Shown piece by piece: positions 43,757-54,718 of a stretch of 57,730 nt of DNA; position 1 is the stretch's first letter, and each line of letters starts with the position of its first letter. Source of the DNA: Bordetella parapertussis. Lineage in GTDB: Bacteria > Pseudomonadota > Gammaproteobacteria > Burkholderiales > Burkholderiaceae_B. Where the stretch lies: the NCBI GenBank assembly GCA_945883615.1, contig CAMCYB010000007.1:1-57730 (forward strand), in the 5' to 3' direction. The notes below the pieces were generated by a model. The model was not told the origin of the DNA. It searched no databases and saw nothing but the letters and a program-made list of their open reading frames with translations. The position numbers and the translations under genes are program-made.

Positions 43757-43832
43757 AAAAAAACACCCCAAAAGTTAAGACTTATGTCTAACTTTTGGGG
43801 TGCAGTTCAAAATGATAAGTGGGTGTTTTTTT
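43757..43832. terminator. Strong bidirectional terminator between the chimeric ORF and ssb
   Basis: CACCCCAAAAGTTA(A)GAC, loop TTAT, GTCTAACTTTTGGGGTG (43764-43802) forms a 17-pair stem with one bulge. Read on the minus strand, it is followed directly by seven U (43763-43757), a textbook intrinsic terminator for ssb. For the plus strand, GGGTGTTTTTTT at 43821-43832 can pair with AAAAAAACACCC at 43757-43768, an alternative stem competing for the same CACCC arm and ending in a U-run. Confidence 0.85.
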
Positions 43833-43844
43833 ATTTAAATAAGT

Positions 43845-44354
43845 TTAAAACGGTATATCGTCGTCTAAATCACCTAAATTTGCACCACCTGCTGCCGGCG
43901 CAGCCGGGCGAGCAGCTTGGTTGGGGCGGCTAGAAGGGGGGCTAGAACGACCACCCGAGCCACCGCCTGAACTGCCTTCAAAGTTTGATGGGGGTTCGCC
44001 GCTATCGCCTGATGCGCCATCACGACCGCCCAGCATTTGCATTTGATCTGCCACCACTTCAGTGGTGAACTGGTCAACACCTTCTTTGTTTTGCCATTTG
44101 CGGGTGCGCAGACGACCCTCAACGTACATTGGCCGACCTTTACGCATGTATTCGCCCACAACCTCAGCTAAGCGGCCGTAAAACACAATACGATGCCATT
44201 CAGTTTCTTCGCGACGCTCGCCGCTGGTTTTGTCTTTCCAACTGCTGGTGGTTGCAATTGAAACGTTGCACAAAGCAGCCCCCTCAGGGCTGTAACGAAC
44301 CTCAGGGTCGCGCCCCAAGTTACCTACTAAAATAACTTTATTGACCGATGCCAT
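43845..44354 (-). CDS. ssb: Single-stranded DNA-binding protein
   Basis: Binds single-stranded DNA in replication, repair and recombination. The start at 44354 ([21 protein letters not shown]) has GGAGA five bases ahead; the longer frame to 44405 is rejected. The OB fold ([47 protein letters not shown]) is followed by a Gly/Ser/Pro-rich disordered linker and the acidic partner-binding tip DLDDDIPF. Length 169. The uvrA-MFS-ssb neighbourhood is common in Burkholderiales. Confidence 0.97.
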   Translation of the reverse strand: MASVNKVILVGNLGRDPEVRYSPEGAALCNVSIATTSSWKDKTSGERREETEWHRIVFYGRLAEVVGEYMRKGRPMYVEGRLRTRKWQNKEGVDQFTTEVVADQMQMLGGRDGASGDSGEPPSNFEGSSGGGSGGRSSPPSSRPNQAARPAAPAAGGANLGDLDDDIPF

Positions 44355-44469
44355 GCCGATCTCCGAAAAATGAAATAAATAAATTAAACGAGCCAATCGG
44401 CCCAACGGCTTGCCATGGTGCGCGAGAGCTTTGCGCTTGACCAGACGTATTGTTACGCATTGTCATAGT

Positions 44470-45693
44470 TTACGGCACGATGCTCGGTTGAGCCATCGTC
44501 TTAGACCGCTCAGGCATATTGATATGTAAACCCCAAGTCGCAATCAGCCAAACCGCAGAGACTGCCGTTAAGCCCCAAAATACCGTTTGTACGCCCTGAT
44601 GCTGCGCCACCCAACCGCCTAACACGCCACCAAAAAATAACCCAAAAGCTTGGGTCGTATTGTAAAGCCCTAAAGCCAAACCTTTAAGATGCGGTGGTGC
44701 AGCGCGCGAAACCAGCGACGGCTGTAACGCCTCTAAAACATTAAAAAAGACAAAGAACAACGTGAGGCAAATTAATAGGGGCCACCAAGCTTGTGCCGTC
44801 AAGGCAAAACCCGCCCCCACTAAAACCAAACCTAATACCGCCCAACGCAATGTTTGAGTGTGTGAACGACGTTTTTCTGTGACAAAAATGATCGGCACCA
44901 TCAACAAAAACGATACGAAAATAACGGGTAAATACACCTTCCACAGCCCTTCAGCAGGCAAATTGCCAAGTTTTAGCAGCAGTGGTGGTACCACCACAAA
45001 CAACGCGACTTGAGTCAGGTGCAAACAAAACACACCCACATTTAACCGGAATAAACCGCCATTTTTAATCACATCAATTGCGCGGGCTGACGACATACCT
45101 GCCTCTGCACGGGGCACCACAGGTATAACAAATGCTGCCACCACAATAGCCACCACACCAAGCGCTGCAATGACCCAAAACAAGCCCGATAAACCACCCC
45201 AACCCACAATTAATGGTGACATGACCAGTGACAACGCAAAAGACAAACCAATTGAGGCACCCACCATTGCCATCGCACGCGTACGCACTTCGGGGCGCGT
45301 GGCATCAGCCAACCATGCCGTGACCGCAGCTGAAATCGCACCCGCACCTTGAATAGCGCGGCCGATAGTCACCCACTCAATCGTTGTGGCAAACGCGCAC
45401 ATCACGCTTCCCAATACAAAAAGAATTAAACCAAACAACACCACTGGACGACGACCAAACTTGTCTGATGCCATACCAAACGGTATTTGCATAAAGGCTT
45501 GCGTTAAACCATACATACCCAGCGCTAAACCGACTTTGGCGGGGTCTTGACCACCCTGCAAACTCTGTGCCGCCACGGCAAAAACAGGCAATAACAAAAA
45601 CAAACCCAACATACGGGCAGCAAACAGACCCGCTAAGGAAAAACTGGCACGGCGCTCTGCAGGGGTTAAAGCTAATCGAACATCGTTTGTCAT
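44470..45693 (-). CDS. MFS transporter (YajR-like, drug-efflux type)
   Basis: A 407-residue, 12-helix major facilitator. It has FAARMLGLFLLLPVFAVAAQSLQGG, the motif A loop FGMASDKFGRRPVVLFGL, motif B-like IGRAIQGAGAISAAVTAWLADAT and motif C-like MVGASIGLSFALSLVMSPLI. It resembles YajR-type transporters without the C-terminal soluble domain. The substrate is unknown. It lies between ssb and the divergent uvrA. Confidence 0.9.
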   Translation of the reverse strand: MTNDVRLALTPAERRASFSLAGLFAARMLGLFLLLPVFAVAAQSLQGGQDPAKVGLALGMYGLTQAFMQIPFGMASDKFGRRPVVLFGLILFVLGSVMCAFATTIEWVTIGRAIQGAGAISAAVTAWLADATRPEVRTRAMAMVGASIGLSFALSLVMSPLIVGWGGLSGLFWVIAALGVVAIVVAAFVIPVVPRAEAGMSSARAIDVIKNGGLFRLNVGVFCLHLTQVALFVVVPPLLLKLGNLPAEGLWKVYLPVIFVSFLLMVPIIFVTEKRRSHTQTLRWAVLGLVLVGAGFALTAQAWWPLLICLTLFFVFFNVLEALQPSLVSRAAPPHLKGLALGLYNTTQAFGLFFGGVLGGWVAQHQGVQTVFWGLTAVSAVWLIATWGLHINMPERSKTMAQPSIVP

Positions 45694-45790
45694 AAGTAAA
45701 AAGTAAGGTTTAAAGCTGGTTAAGGTGCCAGACCCGTCAAAATGATCATTTCTGCCACATAGTAAAAATGACTCGGCGCGTTATAGTAAC

Positions 45791-45815
45791 AAGTTACCCT
45801 TTTGCTGAGTAACTT
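45791..45815. promoter_or_regulatory. Inverted repeat in the uvrA upstream region
   Basis: AAGTTAC, spacer CCTTTTGCTGA, GTAACTT is a perfect 7+7 inverted repeat. It overlaps a second palindrome, GTAAC-AA-GTTAC, at 45786-45797, giving three GTAAC/GTTAC half-sites in 30 bases. It lies about 80 bases before the uvrA start. I see no LexA-type CTGT-N8-ACAG box in 45694-45891. Whether it is an operator or a leader hairpin is open. Confidence 0.35.
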
Positions 45816-45891
45816 AAGGGGTGCCCCCCAATGAACAGCTCAAACTTGCTTTTCTAACGACATCACCCGAAAGACGACCTGACACCACTTC

Positions 45892-48705
45892 ATGAATTTC
45901 ATACGCATTCGCGGTGCTCGCACCCATAATCTTAAAAATTTGTCGCTTGATTTACCGAAGCACAAATTGGTTGTGCTCACAGGCTTGTCAGGGTCAGGCA
46001 AATCATCTCTTGCCTTTGACACCCTCTATGCTGAAGGTCAAAGACGTTATGTTGAAAGTTTGTCAGCTTACGCGCGTCAATTTCTTGATCAAATGGAAAA
46101 GCCTGACGTCGATTTAATCGAAGGGCTTTCACCCGCCATAGCAATCGAACAAAAGTCTGCCGGCCACAACCCGCGCTCAACGGTGGGCACCAGTACTGAA
46201 ATTCATGATTATCTTCGTTTGCTCTACGCTCGCGTGGGTATACCGGTCTGCCCGACTCATCACATTCCTCTTATCGCTCAAAGCGTCAGCCAAGTCGTTG
46301 ACGCCTTGTTAGCGTGGCCAGACCAAACGCGCATTGCCATTTTGTCACCACTCGGTCAAATACCCGCAGATGAGTTGAAATCTCGCTTGCAAAGTTTGCA
46401 ATCACAAGGCTTTGTGCGGTTAAGGCTAAATGGCAACATGCTCGATATTGACGCCACGCCGACGTTGCCTGCAGGCGAAACCTTTGATGTGGAAGTCGTG
46501 ATCGATCGATTGCGCATTCGGCCTGACAGCAAAAGCCGCTTAGCTGACAGTATTGAAACGGCCAACAAACTGTCACAGGGGCAGGTCAATGTGCTGAATA
46601 TGGACAACGAAAAAACGCAGCCTTTTTCCAGTCACTTTTCTTGCCCGATTTGCCACCATAGCGTTCCTGATTTAGAACCTAAACTCTTTAGCTTTAATAG
46701 CCCCAGCGGGGCCTGCCAAACGTGTGATGGTCTCGGTCACATTGACATATTTGATGTCAACCGTGTGGTGGCCTTTCCAGAGTTAAGCCTGAAGTCTGGT
46801 GCCATCAAAGGCTGGGATGCACGTAACGCCTTCACATTTTCAATACTCAGCAGTTTGTCTACCCACTATGGGTTTGATCTTGAAACGCCTTGGCACGCAT
46901 TGCCTGAGGCGATTCAGCAGGTTATTTTGCAAGGCTCGGGTACGGTTGAAATACCTTTTTTCTATTTGCAAGAAACCGGTCAAAGCTCAGTTAAGCGCCA
47001 TGTTTTTGAAGGTGTTATGCCTAATCTAGAACGACGTTATCGTGAGTCTGAATTGGGCGCTGTGCGTGAAGAGCTCAACAAACAAAGGGTGCAAATCGTG
47101 TGCCCTGATTGCCAGGGGTCACGCATCGGTCGTGTCGCGCGTCACGTACTGATTGAAGATCGTGCCATTCATCAAGTCGAAGCCATGCCGCTTTCAAAGT
47201 GCTTGCAGTGGTTTGAAGCACTCACATTAACCGGCGCACGGCAAGAAATCGCTGAACGTATTGTTAAAGAAATTAGCTCACGCCTTAAATTTCTTAATAA
47301 CGTGGGTCTGACTTACCTTTCTTTAGATCGACGTGCTGACACCATCTCAGGGGGCGAGGCGCAACGCATTCGACTGGCCAGCCAAATTGGTTCCGGTTTA
47401 ACCGGTGTGATGTACGTTTTAGATGAGCCCTCAATTGGGTTACACCAGCGCGACAACGATCGTTTAATTCACACCTTGCAACACTTGCGCGACTTAGGTA
47501 ATAGCGTCATCGTGGTTGAACACGACGACGACATGATTCGACAAGCTGATTGGGTGGTTGATATGGGCCCCGGCGCCGGTGAGCACGGCGGTTATATCGT
47601 TGCGCAAGGGACCCCTGATGACATCTGCAAGCACCCTGATTCCATAACGGGTCAGTATTTGAGTGGTCAACGCCGCATACAAAGCGCGCAATATCGCCCT
47701 GTCACAGACGACACACCGCGACTCGAAGTGCTTGGCTGTTCGGGCAACAACTTAAAGTCGGTTGATTTACGTATACCTGTGGGACGCTTTGTTTGCATCA
47801 CAGGTGTCTCGGGTTCCGGAAAATCAACTTTAATTAATGACACGCTAGCGATTGCCATGGCACGGGCGCTACATCGTGCCCACGCCGAACCCGCCCCCTA
47901 TAACGACATACTCGGCCTCAATCTATTTGACAAAATCATCACTGTCGACCAAAGCCCAATCGGTCGTACACCCCGAAGCAACCCAGCCACCTACACCGGC
48001 TTATTTACCCCGATGCGCGAACTTTTTGCGGAAGTTCCCGAAGCTAAAATTCGTGGCTATGACCCGGGTCGTTTCAGTTTTAACGTCAAAGGCGGTCGTT
48101 GTGAAAGTTGCCAAGGCGACGGCATGGTTAAGGTTGAAATGCATTTTTTACCTGACGTTTATGTGACGTGCGACACATGTCAAGGTAAACGTTACAACCG
48201 CGAAACCTTAGAAATTCGCTACCGTGGGTTAAACATTCACGATGTACTTGAACTGACTGTTGAAGCCGCGTTGGCATTTTTTGAGGCTGTGCCTGCCATT
48301 CAACGTAAGTTAAAAACTTTGCTTGATGTCGGCTTATCTTACATACGACTTGGGCAAAGTGCCACCACACTCTCGGGGGGCGAAGCACAACGCGTCAAAC
48401 TCTCACTTGAACTGTCTAAGCGCAGCACCGGGCAAACACTTTTTATTTTAGATGAACCCACCACAGGGCTTCATTTTCAAGATATCTCAATGCTGCTTGA
48501 AGTGCTAAATCAGCTGGTTGCTGCCGGCAATACTGTCGTGGTGATAGAGCACAACCTCGATGTCATTCGTACCGCTGATTGGGTCATTGATTTAGGGCCA
48601 GAGGGCGGCGACGGTGGTGGGCAAATTATTGCACAGGGCCCACCCCAAACCATTGCCAATACGTTAGCCAGCTTTACAGGTCAATACTTACTTAAAGCCA
48701 GCTGA
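45892..48705 (+). CDS. uvrA: Excinuclease ABC subunit A
   Basis: Damage-recognition ATPase of nucleotide excision repair, 937 residues. Both ABC cassettes are complete: Walker [20 protein letters not shown] and [15 protein letters not shown], signatures [13 protein letters not shown] and [15 protein letters not shown], Walker [14 protein letters not shown] and [13 protein letters not shown]. Zinc fingers are [21 protein letters not shown]...CQTC and CESCQGDG...CDTCQGKRY. UvrA typically has 940 residues. Its last 18 bases overlap the convergent gene at 48688. Confidence 0.98.
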   Translation: MNFIRIRGARTHNLKNLSLDLPKHKLVVLTGLSGSGKSSLAFDTLYAEGQRRYVESLSAYARQFLDQMEKPDVDLIEGLSPAIAIEQKSAGHNPRSTVGTSTEIHDYLRLLYARVGIPVCPTHHIPLIAQSVSQVVDALLAWPDQTRIAILSPLGQIPADELKSRLQSLQSQGFVRLRLNGNMLDIDATPTLPAGETFDVEVVIDRLRIRPDSKSRLADSIETANKLSQGQVNVLNMDNEKTQPFSSHFSCPICHHSVPDLEPKLFSFNSPSGACQTCDGLGHIDIFDVNRVVAFPELSLKSGAIKGWDARNAFTFSILSSLSTHYGFDLETPWHALPEAIQQVILQGSGTVEIPFFYLQETGQSSVKRHVFEGVMPNLERRYRESELGAVREELNKQRVQIVCPDCQGSRIGRVARHVLIEDRAIHQVEAMPLSKCLQWFEALTLTGARQEIAERIVKEISSRLKFLNNVGLTYLSLDRRADTISGGEAQRIRLASQIGSGLTGVMYVLDEPSIGLHQRDNDRLIHTLQHLRDLGNSVIVVEHDDDMIRQADWVVDMGPGAGEHGGYIVAQGTPDDICKHPDSITGQYLSGQRRIQSAQYRPVTDDTPRLEVLGCSGNNLKSVDLRIPVGRFVCITGVSGSGKSTLINDTLAIAMARALHRAHAEPAPYNDILGLNLFDKIITVDQSPIGRTPRSNPATYTGLFTPMRELFAEVPEAKIRGYDPGRFSFNVKGGRCESCQGDGMVKVEMHFLPDVYVTCDTCQGKRYNRETLEIRYRGLNIHDVLELTVEAALAFFEAVPAIQRKLKTLLDVGLSYIRLGQSATTLSGGEAQRVKLSLELSKRSTGQTLFILDEPTTGLHFQDISMLLEVLNQLVAAGNTVVVIEHNLDVIRTADWVIDLGPEGGDGGGQIIAQGPPQTIANTLASFTGQYLLKAS

Positions 48706-49386
48706 CAGCGTCGCTTGCGCTGCTTGTGTTGAGCACGTTGAACTGGCAGCAATAGGCACCGTACTTTGGCATATTTGATATTGCTCAAACGAACGCAAAT
48801 CAACCGCTTGGTTCAAAGGCAGGGTCGTCAGTACAGCGCTTTTTTCAGGCCAAAAAGCCCACTGCACGTCAATGCGACTCGCTTGACTACACATACCTAG
48901 GTTTTGCTCATTACAAGCGCTTATAACTGCTTTAAGCACCGATGCAGCATCAACATGCCCACACACAACCGCCTCACCGCGATTCACACCACCTTGCTCA
49001 ACCGTACCTTGCTCAACAGATAAGTAAGCCAGCCAACCGGGGGCACAGGTTGCATGAATATTGCCAGCTGACGTCAGTTCGTTTTGAGTCGGCACGAACA
49101 ATAATTGGCAGCCCCCACCGCGCGCCATTTTCGTGCAAACCTGAACAATAGAAAGCGTAGTAAAAGACTGAGCTGACTGATTTGTTGATAAAAACGGGGT
49201 ATTAACCGTTTGAATTGACGAAGGTTGCGCAGTCAGTGGCTTTGTTGAAAGCGTTTGCGCCATAGCATTTAACGAAGCCGTAGCGCTCAATACCAACGCC
49301 ACCAACACAACACTTGCATGACACCACTGACGCGCTTGAATGATTTTTTTCAATGACAAAGATAATTTATATTTAACGGTATTCAT
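48688..49386 (-). CDS. Exported protein of unknown function, Cys-containing
   Basis: A 232-residue protein with a basic start ([20 protein letters not shown]), a hydrophobic stretch ([21 protein letters not shown]) that looks like a signal peptide cleaved near AMA, a Thr/Ser/Gln-rich segment, and a Cys-containing domain ([44 protein letters not shown] and [15 protein letters not shown]). The pattern of paired cysteines suggests a disulfide-bonded periplasmic domain. I recognise no family; a weak likeness to DUF4189-type C-A-A-x-A...C repeats is not enough for a name. It follows dgt by two bases on the same strand. Confidence 0.65.
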   Translation of the reverse strand: MNTVKYKLSLSLKKIIQARQWCHASVVLVALVLSATASLNAMAQTLSTKPLTAQPSSIQTVNTPFLSTNQSAQSFTTLSIVQVCTKMARGGGCQLLFVPTQNELTSAGNIHATCAPGWLAYLSVEQGTVEQGGVNRGEAVVCGHVDAASVLKAVISACNEQNLGMCSQASRIDVQWAFWPEKSAVLTTLPLNQAVDLRSFEQYQICQSTVPIAASSTCSTQAAQATLSAGFK

Positions 49387-49388
49387 GT

Positions 49389-50525
49389 TTAAAACCCCTC
49401 TTCAATTTGAAACAAGCGACGGTATTCAAGCATGGCATAACGGTCAGTCATGCCGGCAATATAGTCAGCAATTGCTCGCGCTTGCTCAGTTTGACCTTCG
49501 CGGCGGCAATCTTCTGGAAGCAATCTTGGCTGAGCAAAAAAAGCTTCAAATAACTCTCGCACAATGCGTTGTGCTTTGGTTGTCATACGCAAAACACGAT
49601 AATGACGGTAAAGGTTTTGTAACAAAAACTTTTTAAGCTGATTGGCCTCTTCGCGCATTTGGGGAGAAAAGCGCACCAATGGTTCACATTGCCGCGCCGC
49701 ATCAGCATGCGCTGGGTTGGCCGATTGAATACATTCCGTTGTTGTGCGCGTTAAATCGATAATCAATGTGTTGATCATTTGACGTATGGTTTCAGACACT
49801 AAGCGACGCTCTTCAAGGCCAGGCCAACGGTGTAAAACTGAATCATAATGGCGCGCAAAAAAAGGTACGCTCATTAATTGAGCCCGTGTAATCAGACCCG
49901 AGCGTAAACCATCATCAATATCGTGATTGTTGTATGCAATTTCATCGGCCAAGTTTGCCAACTGCGCTTCGATCGAAGGCTGTGTGCGGTCAATAAAACG
50001 CTTTCCGACATCACCCAATTGCTTGGCATGATTGAGCGAGCAGTGCTTCAGAATACCTTCACGCGTTTCAAAAGTTAGGTTTAAACCATCAAACCCTGGG
50101 TAACGCTCTTCAAGCGTATCGACCACCCGCAAGCTTTGCAGGTTGTGCTCAAACCCACCGGCTTGCGGCGCATACTTGTTCATACATGCATTCAGTTCAT
50201 CTTGACCTGCATGACCAAAAGGGGTGTGACCGAGGTCATGCGCCAAGGCAATCGCCTCGGTTAAGTCTTCATCGAGTTGTAAGCTACGTGCTAAGACACG
50301 TGCTATTTGTGCCACTTCCAGCGAGTGGGTTAACCGGGTTCGAAACCAATCACCTTCGTGATTAATAAACACTTGGGTTTTGTATTCCAATCGTCTAAAA
50401 GCATTTGCATGAATAATACGATCGCGATCGCGTTGGTATTCACTTCGATTTGAGGGGGGCGTTTCGGGGTAAAGGCGCCCACGAGTGTGCGCTGGGTCAC
50501 TAGCATAGGCTGCGCGATGACGCAT
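49389..50525 (-). CDS. dgt: Deoxyguanosinetriphosphate triphosphohydrolase-like (HD-domain) protein
   Basis: HD-domain dNTP triphosphohydrolase of 378 residues, the short (type 2) form. It has [45 protein letters not shown] with the first metal His, [18 protein letters not shown] with the HD pair, [17 protein letters not shown] with the last Asp, and a C-terminal helical region. It probably controls dNTP pools. It forms aroK-aroB-dgt on the minus strand, a regular cluster in Bordetella-type genomes (recalled), and starts five bases after aroB. Confidence 0.93.
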   Translation of the reverse strand: MRHRAAYASDPAHTRGRLYPETPPSNRSEYQRDRDRIIHANAFRRLEYKTQVFINHEGDWFRTRLTHSLEVAQIARVLARSLQLDEDLTEAIALAHDLGHTPFGHAGQDELNACMNKYAPQAGGFEHNLQSLRVVDTLEERYPGFDGLNLTFETREGILKHCSLNHAKQLGDVGKRFIDRTQPSIEAQLANLADEIAYNNHDIDDGLRSGLITRAQLMSVPFFARHYDSVLHRWPGLEERRLVSETIRQMINTLIIDLTRTTTECIQSANPAHADAARQCEPLVRFSPQMREEANQLKKFLLQNLYRHYRVLRMTTKAQRIVRELFEAFFAQPRLLPEDCRREGQTEQARAIADYIAGMTDRYAMLEYRRLFQIEEGF

Positions 50526-50530
50526 GAAGA

Positions 50531-51664
50531 TTACCCCCCCTTAGAACCTGAACAGTATGTATTTAAAACAGCCTTAACGTGCTCGAGATCTGCTGGAATG
50601 ACCTGTGCCTGGCCAATCGTTGGCATCACCACAAAATGAATGGTGCCTGCCTGTGATTTTTTATCGCCCCGCATATGCGTGAGCCACTCTTCAGTGCCTG
50701 ACAAAAGAGGTGCCTCGGTCGGGCAACCAATGTCAGCCACAATTTTTTCGACTCGTTTGACATCCGTTGCGCTCAAGCCAGCAACTTTAGAAGACAGGGC
50801 GGCAGCCATAATCAAACCACAGCCTACCGCTTCGCCGTGTAACCATTGGCCATAACCGAGCCCTGCTTCAATGGCATGGCCAAACGTGTGACCTAGATTC
50901 AATATTGCCCTTTGGCCAGACTCTCGCTCGTCTGCCGACACGATCTGTGCTTTAAAGGCACATGAACGCCTAATTGCTTCGCCAAGTAACACAGGGTCAC
51001 GCGCTTTAAGAGCCGTTGCGTTGTGCTCACACCAGGCAAAAAAATCAGCATTCATAATCAGGCCGTACTTTACAACTTCAGCCAAGCCCGCAGAGATTTC
51101 TCGGTCAGGCAAAGTTGACAGAACATCGGTATCGATCTCAACCGCAATAGGTTGATAAAACGCACCAATCATATTTTTACCCAATGGGTGATTAACGGCG
51201 GTTTTGCCACCCACAGAAGAATCAACCTGCGCCAATAACGTCGTGGGTACCTGTACAAACCGTACACCACGCATATAAACGGCCGCCGCAAAACCCGCCA
51301 TATCACCGACAACACCGCCACCCAGAGCCACTATCACCGCACGGCGATCAAGCTGTGCCGCCAGCATTTGGTCAAAAATAGTGTTGAGCGTCGCCCAATC
51401 TTTATACGACTCGCCATCTGGCAAACAAATGGTCAAGGTCTTAAACCTTTTAACTTGAATAGATTGACGTACGCGCTCACCATACAGTTGATCGACGACT
51501 GGGTTAGTCACCACAACAACGCTGGTTGCATCAGCCGGAATGCTCTCACCCACAAAATCGAGTCTGCCTGAGGCAATATGTATGGGGTAATGGCCACCGG
51601 GTGTGGCAACGTCTACGGTATGCATTGATCGGGTTCCGAGGGGAAATGTAAGCCGGGCTGACAT
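50531..51664 (-). CDS. aroB: 3-dehydroquinate synthase
   Basis: Second step of the shikimate pathway. NAD-dependent cyclase with [62 protein letters not shown], the metal-binding [17 protein letters not shown] motif ([26 protein letters not shown]) and AEVVKYGLI. The ATG at 51664 lies two bases after the aroK stop codon; an ATG at 51625 ([20 protein letters not shown]) fits the usual N-terminus better, and the ribosome sites do not decide. Length is 364-377 residues depending on start. Confidence 0.95.
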   Translation of the reverse strand: MSARLTFPLGTRSMHTVDVATPGGHYPIHIASGRLDFVGESIPADATSVVVVTNPVVDQLYGERVRQSIQVKRFKTLTICLPDGESYKDWATLNTIFDQMLAAQLDRRAVIVALGGGVVGDMAGFAAAVYMRGVRFVQVPTTLLAQVDSSVGGKTAVNHPLGKNMIGAFYQPIAVEIDTDVLSTLPDREISAGLAEVVKYGLIMNADFFAWCEHNATALKARDPVLLGEAIRRSCAFKAQIVSADERESGQRAILNLGHTFGHAIEAGLGYGQWLHGEAVGCGLIMAAALSSKVAGLSATDVKRVEKIVADIGCPTEAPLLSGTEEWLTHMRGDKKSQAGTIHFVVMPTIGQAQVIPADLEHVKAVLNTYCSGSKGG

Positions 51665-51666
51665 GT

Positions 51667-52242
51667 TCAAATCTGCCCGTATTGAGGGGGGGGGTTAAAA
51701 CGCTGCGACGCTTGAGATAATTTAAATTGGCGAACACGTTCTATTAATTCTTGTACAACCGCTGAGACGGTTGATGAACCCGTATCTAAAATGATGTCAG
51801 CGGCCGACTCATATAATGGCTCGCGCTCAAGCAATAAACGCTTAAGGGTTGCACGCGGGTCACCTTTAGCCAGCAAAGGCCGGTTGCGATCTCGTGCTGT
51901 ACGCCGACAGAGGTCTTCAAGCGACGCGCGTAAATAAACAACCACACCCCTTTGTTTCAAGACCTCTCGATTTTCGGGCGCAATAATGGCACCCCCGCCT
52001 GTCGCTAAAATTAAACTGTGCGCTTGGCTCATTTCGTCTAGAACCTGAGATTCCCGCTTGCGAAACCCTGTTTCACCCTCAATTTCAAAGACAACGGGTA
52101 TGCTGACACCGCATCGCGCCTCGATTTCATGGTCAAGGTCGACAAATGTTCTGTGCAGGGTGCGAGCCAGGTTTTTACCAATTGTGGTTTTACCTGACCC
52201 CATCATGCCAACAAGAAATATTGAAGGTTCGTCATAATTCAT
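51667..52242 (-). CDS. aroK: Shikimate kinase
   Basis: Phosphorylates shikimate. The ATG at 52242 gives MNYDEPSIFLVGMMGSGKTTIGKNLARTLHRTFVDLDHEIE, with Walker A and the shikimate-binding DLD; a GTG at 52269 would add nine residues. Other motifs are FEIEGETGFRKRESQVL, ATGGGAIIAPENRE and the lid RTARDRNRPLL. A Pro/Gln-rich tail ends the protein (about 191 residues). It is followed by aroB and diverges from the PBP1a gene, with 47 bases between starts. Confidence 0.96.
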   Translation of the reverse strand: MNYDEPSIFLVGMMGSGKTTIGKNLARTLHRTFVDLDHEIEARCGVSIPVVFEIEGETGFRKRESQVLDEMSQAHSLILATGGGAIIAPENREVLKQRGVVVYLRASLEDLCRRTARDRNRPLLAKGDPRATLKRLLLEREPLYESAADIILDTGSSTVSAVVQELIERVRQFKLSQASQRFNPPPQYGQI

Positions 52243-52289
52243 ACCGACATTATCCCATTGCTTGGCCACTCAGCGTAAAATTCAGGGCA

Positions 52290-54692
52290 ATGAGCAAAAC
52301 TACCCATCATCGCGCAAGCGACGGCACCGATTCGTCGCCTTCTAGCAGCCCTTGGTTTGTCAGGCTGTTCTTGAAACTGACCCTGCTTGGTTTAGGCATG
52401 GCGACAGCAGGCTTATTGTTAGCCTCTATTGCTGTTTCTATCGCCTGGCCTAACTTGCCAGATCTCAACGCCATGACCGATTACCGGCCTAGAGTACCTC
52501 TACGGGTTTTCACAGCTGACAAAGTGTTAATTGGTGAGTTTGGTGAAGAACGTCGCAACGTTTTGCGTTTTAGCGAATTTCCTGATGTCTTGAAATCAGC
52601 TGTTTTATCAGCCGAAGATGACCGTTTTTATCAGCACGGTGGCATTGACATGATGGGTGTCGTCCGTGCGGGTTTAGCCAACTTGATGGCTATGTCTAAA
52701 ACTCAGGGGGCCAGCACCATCACCATGCAGGTGGCACGTAATTTTTATCTGTCATCTGAAAAAACCTGGTCACGCAAATTTTATGAGCTATTACTCACCT
52801 TCAAAATCGAAGCGAGTTTAAGTAAAAATCAAATTTTAGAGCTTTATCTCAATCAAATTTACCTAGGCCAGCGGTCGTACGGTTTTTCTGTAGCCGCACG
52901 CACATACTTTGGTAAACCGGTCTCTGAACTGACTGCAGCAGAAGCTGCCATGCTGGCAGGTATTCCTAAAGCTCCCTCTCGCTTTAACCCTGTTTCAAAT
53001 ATGGAGCGTGCAACCATTCGGCAACGCTATGTTTTAGGCCGTATGCAGTCACTAGGTTATTTAACTGAGGCGGAATATAAAGCAGCACTTGCAGCGCCCA
53101 TTGTCTTACGATCAGGCCAAAGCGGGCCAAGGGGTGGCTACGCGGTTAATGGTGAGTATGCATCTGAATTAGCGCGTCAGTTAATGTTTTCTTTATACGG
53201 CGAAGACATCTATTCACGCGGTCTGAACGTTTACACCACTATCTTAGCGAAAGACCAAGAAGCCGCTTGGTCATCTTTACGGGCAGGTGTTCTTGATTAC
53301 ACCCGCCGTGCTCGCTACCCAGGGCCTGAAGACCGCATCAAATTGCCTCCCGGTATTGAAAACAACCCCTCACAGTTTGAAGATATTTTTGACGATGTGC
53401 TTGACAAGCACCCTGATGCAGTCGGTTTCATGACAGCAATCGTCTTGTCAGCCAGCCCAACTGAAGTCAAATTGGCTCGCAATTCAGCTGAAATTATTAC
53501 GATTACTGATAAAAAAGCTTTGGCGATTGTGGCACGTTCACTTAACCCCAAAGCATCGGCTACCGAACGCATTGATCGGGGCTCGGTGGTTTACATCAAT
53601 AAAGACCAAGGTCAATGGGAAATTTTAAATTTGCCAGAAGTACAGGCCGCGTTTATCGCTTTGACGCCGCAAGACGGTGCCATACGCGCCATGGTCGGTG
53701 GGTTTGATTTTTACCGCGGTAATTTCAACCGCGTCACACAAGCATGGCGCCAGCCCGGCTCAGCCTTCAAGCCCTTTATTTATGCCGCTGCGCTAGAGCG
53801 GGGTTTAACACCCGCTACAGTTATTTCAGATCAACCCTTTTCGTTGACGGCTGCTCAAACAGGTTCAAACAAAGACTGGAATCCTAAAAACTATGGTGGT
53901 GATTACGAACAGTCGTTAACCATACGCGAAGCCCTTGCACGCTCTAAAAACATGGTGTCTATTCGTATTTTGCAGGCCATTACGCCTCAATATGCACAAG
54001 ACTACATCACACGGTTTGGTTTTGATCGTGCGAAACACCCAGCCTATTTACCCATGGCATTGGGCTCAGGGGCGGTTACACCGATGCAATTGGCCACGGG
54101 TTTTGCTGTGTTTGCCAATGGGGGCTATCGTGTCACGCCCTTTTTAATTGATCGTGTAACCGATTCTGAAGGTAAAGTAATCATGCAAGCGCGGCCAACT
54201 ATTGCGGGTGATGTCGCAGCACGTGCCATTGACCCGCGTACTGTTTATGTGATGGACGACTTATTGCGTGGGGTTGCCACCAGCGGCACTGCAGCTAAAG
54301 CACGCCAAGTTCTAAAGCGCGATGACATTGCAGGTAAAACAGGCACCACCAACGATTCAGTTGATGCCTGGTTCGCGGGCTACACGCCGAACCTAGTTGG
54401 GGTCGCCTGGCTAGGCTTTGATCAACCTAAGTCTCTGGGTACACGAGAGACGGGTGGTGGGGCAGCTCTACCCATTTGGCTGGGTTACATGCAAGAAGCA
54501 CTTAAGGCCTTTCCGGTGCAAAAACGCGGTATGCCCCCTAGCGGCCTTCTGATTGAGGGTAACAATATGTATTTCAGTGAATTCCCCCCCGGGCAAGCCG
54601 TGACCCGTGTTGGTATTGACGAGAAACCTGCATCGCCAGACGCCATGGGTGATTTAATCAATAGCTTAAGCGGTACTAAACCGTCTAATTAG
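52290..54692 (+). CDS. mrcA: Penicillin-binding protein 1A (bifunctional transglycosylase/transpeptidase)
   Basis: Polymerises and cross-links peptidoglycan in the periplasm. I start at the ATG at 52290 (MSKTTHHRASDG), giving 800 residues: a cytoplasmic tail, one anchor helix (LTLLGLGMATAGLLLASIAV), GT51 with the catalytic Glu in SAEDDRFYQHGG and GASTITMQVARNFYL, LNQIYLGQRSYG, an OB-like insertion, and the transpeptidase with SxxK in PGSAFKPFIY, SxN in ARSKNMVS and KTG in AGKTGTTNDSVDAWFAG. The longer frame back to 52146 overlaps aroK and is rejected. Confidence 0.96.
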   Translation: MSKTTHHRASDGTDSSPSSSPWFVRLFLKLTLLGLGMATAGLLLASIAVSIAWPNLPDLNAMTDYRPRVPLRVFTADKVLIGEFGEERRNVLRFSEFPDVLKSAVLSAEDDRFYQHGGIDMMGVVRAGLANLMAMSKTQGASTITMQVARNFYLSSEKTWSRKFYELLLTFKIEASLSKNQILELYLNQIYLGQRSYGFSVAARTYFGKPVSELTAAEAAMLAGIPKAPSRFNPVSNMERATIRQRYVLGRMQSLGYLTEAEYKAALAAPIVLRSGQSGPRGGYAVNGEYASELARQLMFSLYGEDIYSRGLNVYTTILAKDQEAAWSSLRAGVLDYTRRARYPGPEDRIKLPPGIENNPSQFEDIFDDVLDKHPDAVGFMTAIVLSASPTEVKLARNSAEIITITDKKALAIVARSLNPKASATERIDRGSVVYINKDQGQWEILNLPEVQAAFIALTPQDGAIRAMVGGFDFYRGNFNRVTQAWRQPGSAFKPFIYAAALERGLTPATVISDQPFSLTAAQTGSNKDWNPKNYGGDYEQSLTIREALARSKNMVSIRILQAITPQYAQDYITRFGFDRAKHPAYLPMALGSGAVTPMQLATGFAVFANGGYRVTPFLIDRVTDSEGKVIMQARPTIAGDVAARAIDPRTVYVMDDLLRGVATSGTAAKARQVLKRDDIAGKTGTTNDSVDAWFAGYTPNLVGVAWLGFDQPKSLGTRETGGGAALPIWLGYMQEALKAFPVQKRGMPPSGLLIEGNNMYFSEFPPGQAVTRVGIDEKPASPDAMGDLINSLSGTKPSN

Positions 54693-54718
54693 CGCCCTAA
54701 CGTATTGGTCACGCCCCT

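Noticed and set aside
44129..44335. Plus-strand ORF inside ssb and similar antisense frames across the window
   Set aside because: These are shadow frames of well-supported genes with no family resemblance or start signals.
45694..45891. LexA box in front of uvrA
   Set aside because: No CTGT-N8-ACAG or close variant was found by eye on either strand.
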